NCBI GenBank assembly: GCA_030526195.1
Contig: JAUNDG010000001.1
Location: 186,001-250,000, forward strand
Origin: Lachnospiraceae bacterium
GTDB taxonomy: Bacteria > Bacillota > Clostridia > Lachnospirales > Lachnospiraceae
Length of the DNA stretch: 64,000 bases
Reading direction: 5' to 3'
A model generated the notes under the pieces. That model saw nothing but the letters and a program-made list of their open reading frames with translations, made no database searches and had not been told where the DNA came from. Positions 62,601 to 64,000 of this stretch are shown piece by piece; position 1 is the first letter of the stretch; the number at the start of each line of letters is the position of its first letter. Both the position numbers and the translations under genes were made by a program.

Positions 62601-64000
62601 AACTGGTCATATAAACTGAACGGTGAGCTTGCCGCAAGCTATGGCGTGGTGCCGGCCGTCAATCAGACCTTTGCCACAACCCTGACAGCAACACAGAATA
62701 AGACATTCTCTCTGTCAGCCTTAAAGACATTTACGGTCGTGGCTCCGGCCGATGCCGAAACCAAGATCTTCTATCAGCTCAACAACTTTAACACCATCGA
62801 GCTGACAGATGTGGTGGCCACACCCAACGATGACGGCACTGTTTCCTACGTGGCCTCTTACCCGGCCTTCGCCAATGCCAGCTACCGTGTATCAAAGGCA
62901 GGCTGCCGCACAGAAGCCGGTTATGCCAAGGACAACGCCATTCAGGTTGTCACCTTCGATGAATCCGCATCACCCGCTGACAGCACAAGCACTTTCACCT
63001 TCGGCGATGACAGATCCGTCTTCATGAATGTGGGTGACAGCATCTTTACCAACAATGAACTGGCCATGAGCGTCGGCGAAACCTTCCGTCTGAAAGCCTA
63101 CAGAGGTTGGGAAATCGTCAACACCGTGACCTCCAATATCATGATCGAACCGGATTTCCACGTGAACGTCCTGAGCGGCGCTGATGTCATCGACATCAAA
63201 CCGGTGGAAAATGCCGGCGGCAATGCCAGGAATAACTGGATGGATATCACAGCCCTGAAAGAAGGGACCGCTGTTGTATCCGTCAGCTATGACGCCATCA
63301 ACATCGGTGGCAATACCACCATCGGTGCCGTCTTCGGTGCTTCCGATCCGGCCAGAAACGGTGTCTTCGTCGTCAATGTCGGCTCAGATGCCAAGGTTGA
63401 GGTCACACCGGTCTGCAGCGACGACAACTGGGATTCCGAATTTGATACTGTCTTCTTCACAGGCGACAGCACAACCTTCAGCTTTGCCGCTGATGCCACA
63501 GCCGTTTCCGTTATGAACGTTTACGGCAATGAGATGGGTGCCGCCCAGGCCGGCACACAGGCCGATGGTCTGTGGACAGTGCCGATCACAGAAGGCGCCA
63601 ACATCATCACACTGAATTCAGCCGCAGGTACCGATTATCTGGTGGTACGCGGCAAGAAGCTGGCCATCACGCTGACCAATAACACAACCGAGCAGTCATC
63701 CACAAATCCGGCTGAGGTCGAGATCAATGTGGGCGACGAGATCAGCATCACCTTCAACAGCCTGGTCAACCCGATTCCGAAGATGTCCGGCATCTACAAT
63801 CCGGGTTACATGAATACGGTCAAGACAACCTATACACTCAATGATGCCTTCAAGCTTCAGAGCAAGGGCGCTCAGTATAACTACAAGCTGGAGGCAAACA
63901 GCAGCCTGACCTTCAAGGCTCTGGTGCCGGGTGAAAACAAGCTGAGCAGCGGTTACATCGACGAAACCTCTATGGGTAATGCGATCGGTGACCACCGCAA
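59640..64000 (+). CDS. Giant secreted repeat protein with DUF4430-like domains (3' partial)
   Basis: The frame is open from ATG 59640 to the window end (at least 1,453 residues). AAAGGAGAAAGTG precedes the start. A signal peptide (about 1-30, ending TTAFA) shows export. Two ~257-residue repeats start at ~325 and ~582. Each opens FADVTVR, then TALDALIAYHK-like and SSGWVTKVFG, and includes the shared NDGTESSYGGYNGLL. These parts, and a similar segment at ~120-215 (LTYNVNGEYP), resemble DUF4430, a fold related to the transcobalamin C-terminal domain. Each repeat ends in an Ig-like beta domain. With a B12 riboswitch ahead, corrinoid capture at the cell surface is the leading guess. The anchor lies outside the window. 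Confidence 0.85.
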   Translation, partial: MNKLSKRLISLILTVFMIVALLPTTAFAYYGTGDAVTDYKTVYRVGQKDISDDDVVYISISNDDKYVVSNGTDTGTVMSYVPVKISDLAQVDLAKFGLQDYLVEAPAEQGGGHLVTAMHLFVYTLEQYYQDGWEVTVTGNAGSAYMQNGFWGHDENLTYNVNGEYPLAAEKWGATFDTIVLQKNDYVDITMYSDWDFFNDENAGYHYFLDASGVVTHEYTTVAGTGVNVAYGRAKTDFGGEYTTSMLPCAGEIFVTTAMTEDPRNSEATVMSVNTDATGKAEVMLNEAGTYYLYTYGATGNGEAIVSGPAYAKLVVTAPPRPDEVFADVTVRAQVENAYLYPFTEKLHVSSYTSDIFGYKDSSADVTALDALIAYHKVLFGDDFTKETAETYLVVSSSGWVTKVFGEETSGMSFLINGGAPNDGTESSYGGYNGLLINQATLANDDIVDIFLYAAEGGYADYMTYVSVPEDTIYVDSDIIVKVDGIGVMNGYLYQTPAAMKAAANPLVGAGLAWLDIETGTVTPIKESNLPVRTAANGQAVVKAPDTAGTYYLVAVNGAVEETNVFTVMNPTAVTVALAPEVFADVTVRTQAENVYLMPFDSKLHVSSHAAEEKGYKDVSGSVTAVDVLVAAHSEMFGDEFDTNPKNYLDVSASGWVTKIFGQSADMALYKNGWAPNDGTESSYGGYNGLLVTQITVTDNDVLDVMFYSKDATWTDYYTYITPVTEKVMAGEDVTVKVTGYMACFEGSNYLTPEAAAACNKPVVGAALAFVDPTSGEVGAPIKVNDKVVLTDAKGEATFKMPAEVDDYYLTAISYVSEDEDVDDIAVFMNPVKLEAGEVTDGFNTITINAVPSTVDVTFYSDADASVKVQKSRVKDNGVVDGAHQYVLTVPDGTYSYRAEDGDVDLGGMSFSLPIPENVTTTEDNTVMKLVRVNWYTANKSVANIGDYELTVNAGAEKVTTGGQYKDSSNRIVTPGMVWAYGNAKLYNWSYKLNGELAASYGVVPAVNQTFATTLTATQNKTFSLSALKTFTVVAPADAETKIFYQLNNFNTIELTDVVATPNDDGTVSYVASYPAFANASYRVSKAGCRTEAGYAKDNAIQVVTFDESASPADSTSTFTFGDDRSVFMNVGDSIFTNNELAMSVGETFRLKAYRGWEIVNTVTSNIMIEPDFHVNVLSGADVIDIKPVENAGGNARNNWMDITALKEGTAVVSVSYDAINIGGNTTIGAVFGASDPARNGVFVVNVGSDAKVEVTPVCSDDNWDSEFDTVFFTGDSTTFSFAADATAVSVMNVYGNEMGAAQAGTQADGLWTVPITEGANIITLNSAAGTDYLVVRGKKLAITLTNNTTEQSSTNPAEVEINVGDEISITFNSLVNPIPKMSGIYNPGYMNTVKTTYTLNDAFKLQSKGAQYNYKLEANSSLTFKALVPGENKLSSGYIDETSMGNAIGDHR

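Noticed and set aside
1..64000. tRNA or rRNA genes
   Set aside because: No stretch with the TPsiC-arm consensus plus a matching acceptor stem or with rRNA signatures was noticed on either strand by eye.

Overview
The window reads as chromosome of a low-oxygen, Gram-positive bacterium of the Clostridia, plausibly Lachnospiraceae-like, although the family cannot be fixed from sequence alone. Reasons: a class III (anaerobic, glycyl-radical) ribonucleotide reductase, LPXTG-type surface proteins with a class C sortase, an Rrf2 regulator, strong GGAGG-type ribosome binding sites and a GC content of roughly 53-55% (by impression). Nearly all genes lie on the + strand. No tRNA, rRNA, integrase, transposase or cas gene was seen, so this looks like stable chromosome. 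It is nevertheless rich in intergenic repeats.

Layout. 1-5.5 kb: end of a membrane GGDEF/HD-GYP/PAS signalling protein, a HAD phosphatase, an EamA exporter (minus strand) and a patatin-like lipase. 5.7-8.3 kb: NrdR-type boxes and nrdD. 8.6-16.3 kb: a YgjP-like metallopeptidase, an MgtC-like protein with an in-frame amber stop, a DRE-TIM aldolase, a MATE-like transporter fused to an RsbW-type ATPase domain plus a DUF218 partner, a TraX-like protein and a family 2 glycosyltransferase. 16.4-27.2 kb: a 75-residue protein followed by an EF-G/TetM-like GTPase fused to an NYN domain, a PH-domain protein, a MocR regulator, a FliB-like protein with an acidic insert, apeA-type aminopeptidase, nfo, thrH and an Rrf2 regulator. 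27.3-27.5 kb: a stand-alone small-RNA candidate with its own promoter and terminator. 27.8-34.3 kb: a sortase-assembled pilus locus. 34.4-43.9 kb: M20 peptidase, DEAD-box helicase/CLC/RlmI operon, a Sel1/J-domain/HIRAN three-gene operon, an acetyltransferase and a peroxiredoxin. 44-47.5 kb: GntR/ABC operon with an overlapping promoter and operator, then a MATE pump. 48-52.4 kb: complete pstSCAB-phoU. 52.6-59 kb: NagD-like phosphatase, a small membrane protein (minus strand), a Na+/H+ antiporter, threonine aldolase, a second MATE pump and a TIM-barrel isomerase. 59.2 kb to the end: a cobalamin riboswitch with its terminator, controlling a giant secreted protein (at least 1,453 residues, running off the window).

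The most interesting signals are these. (1) The B12 riboswitch sits in front of a giant repeat-containing protein whose repeats resemble the DUF4430 / transcobalamin C-terminal fold, suggesting surface capture of corrinoids. (2) A modular repeat built of four consecutive hairpins is dispersed in intergenic regions in both orientations. (3) The 7-mer GAAAATG/CATTTTC occurs about 110 times by hand count, against roughly 6 expected. (4) An unassigned structured RNA precedes the pilus locus. (5) There is an undescribed-looking Sel1/J/HIRAN operon.
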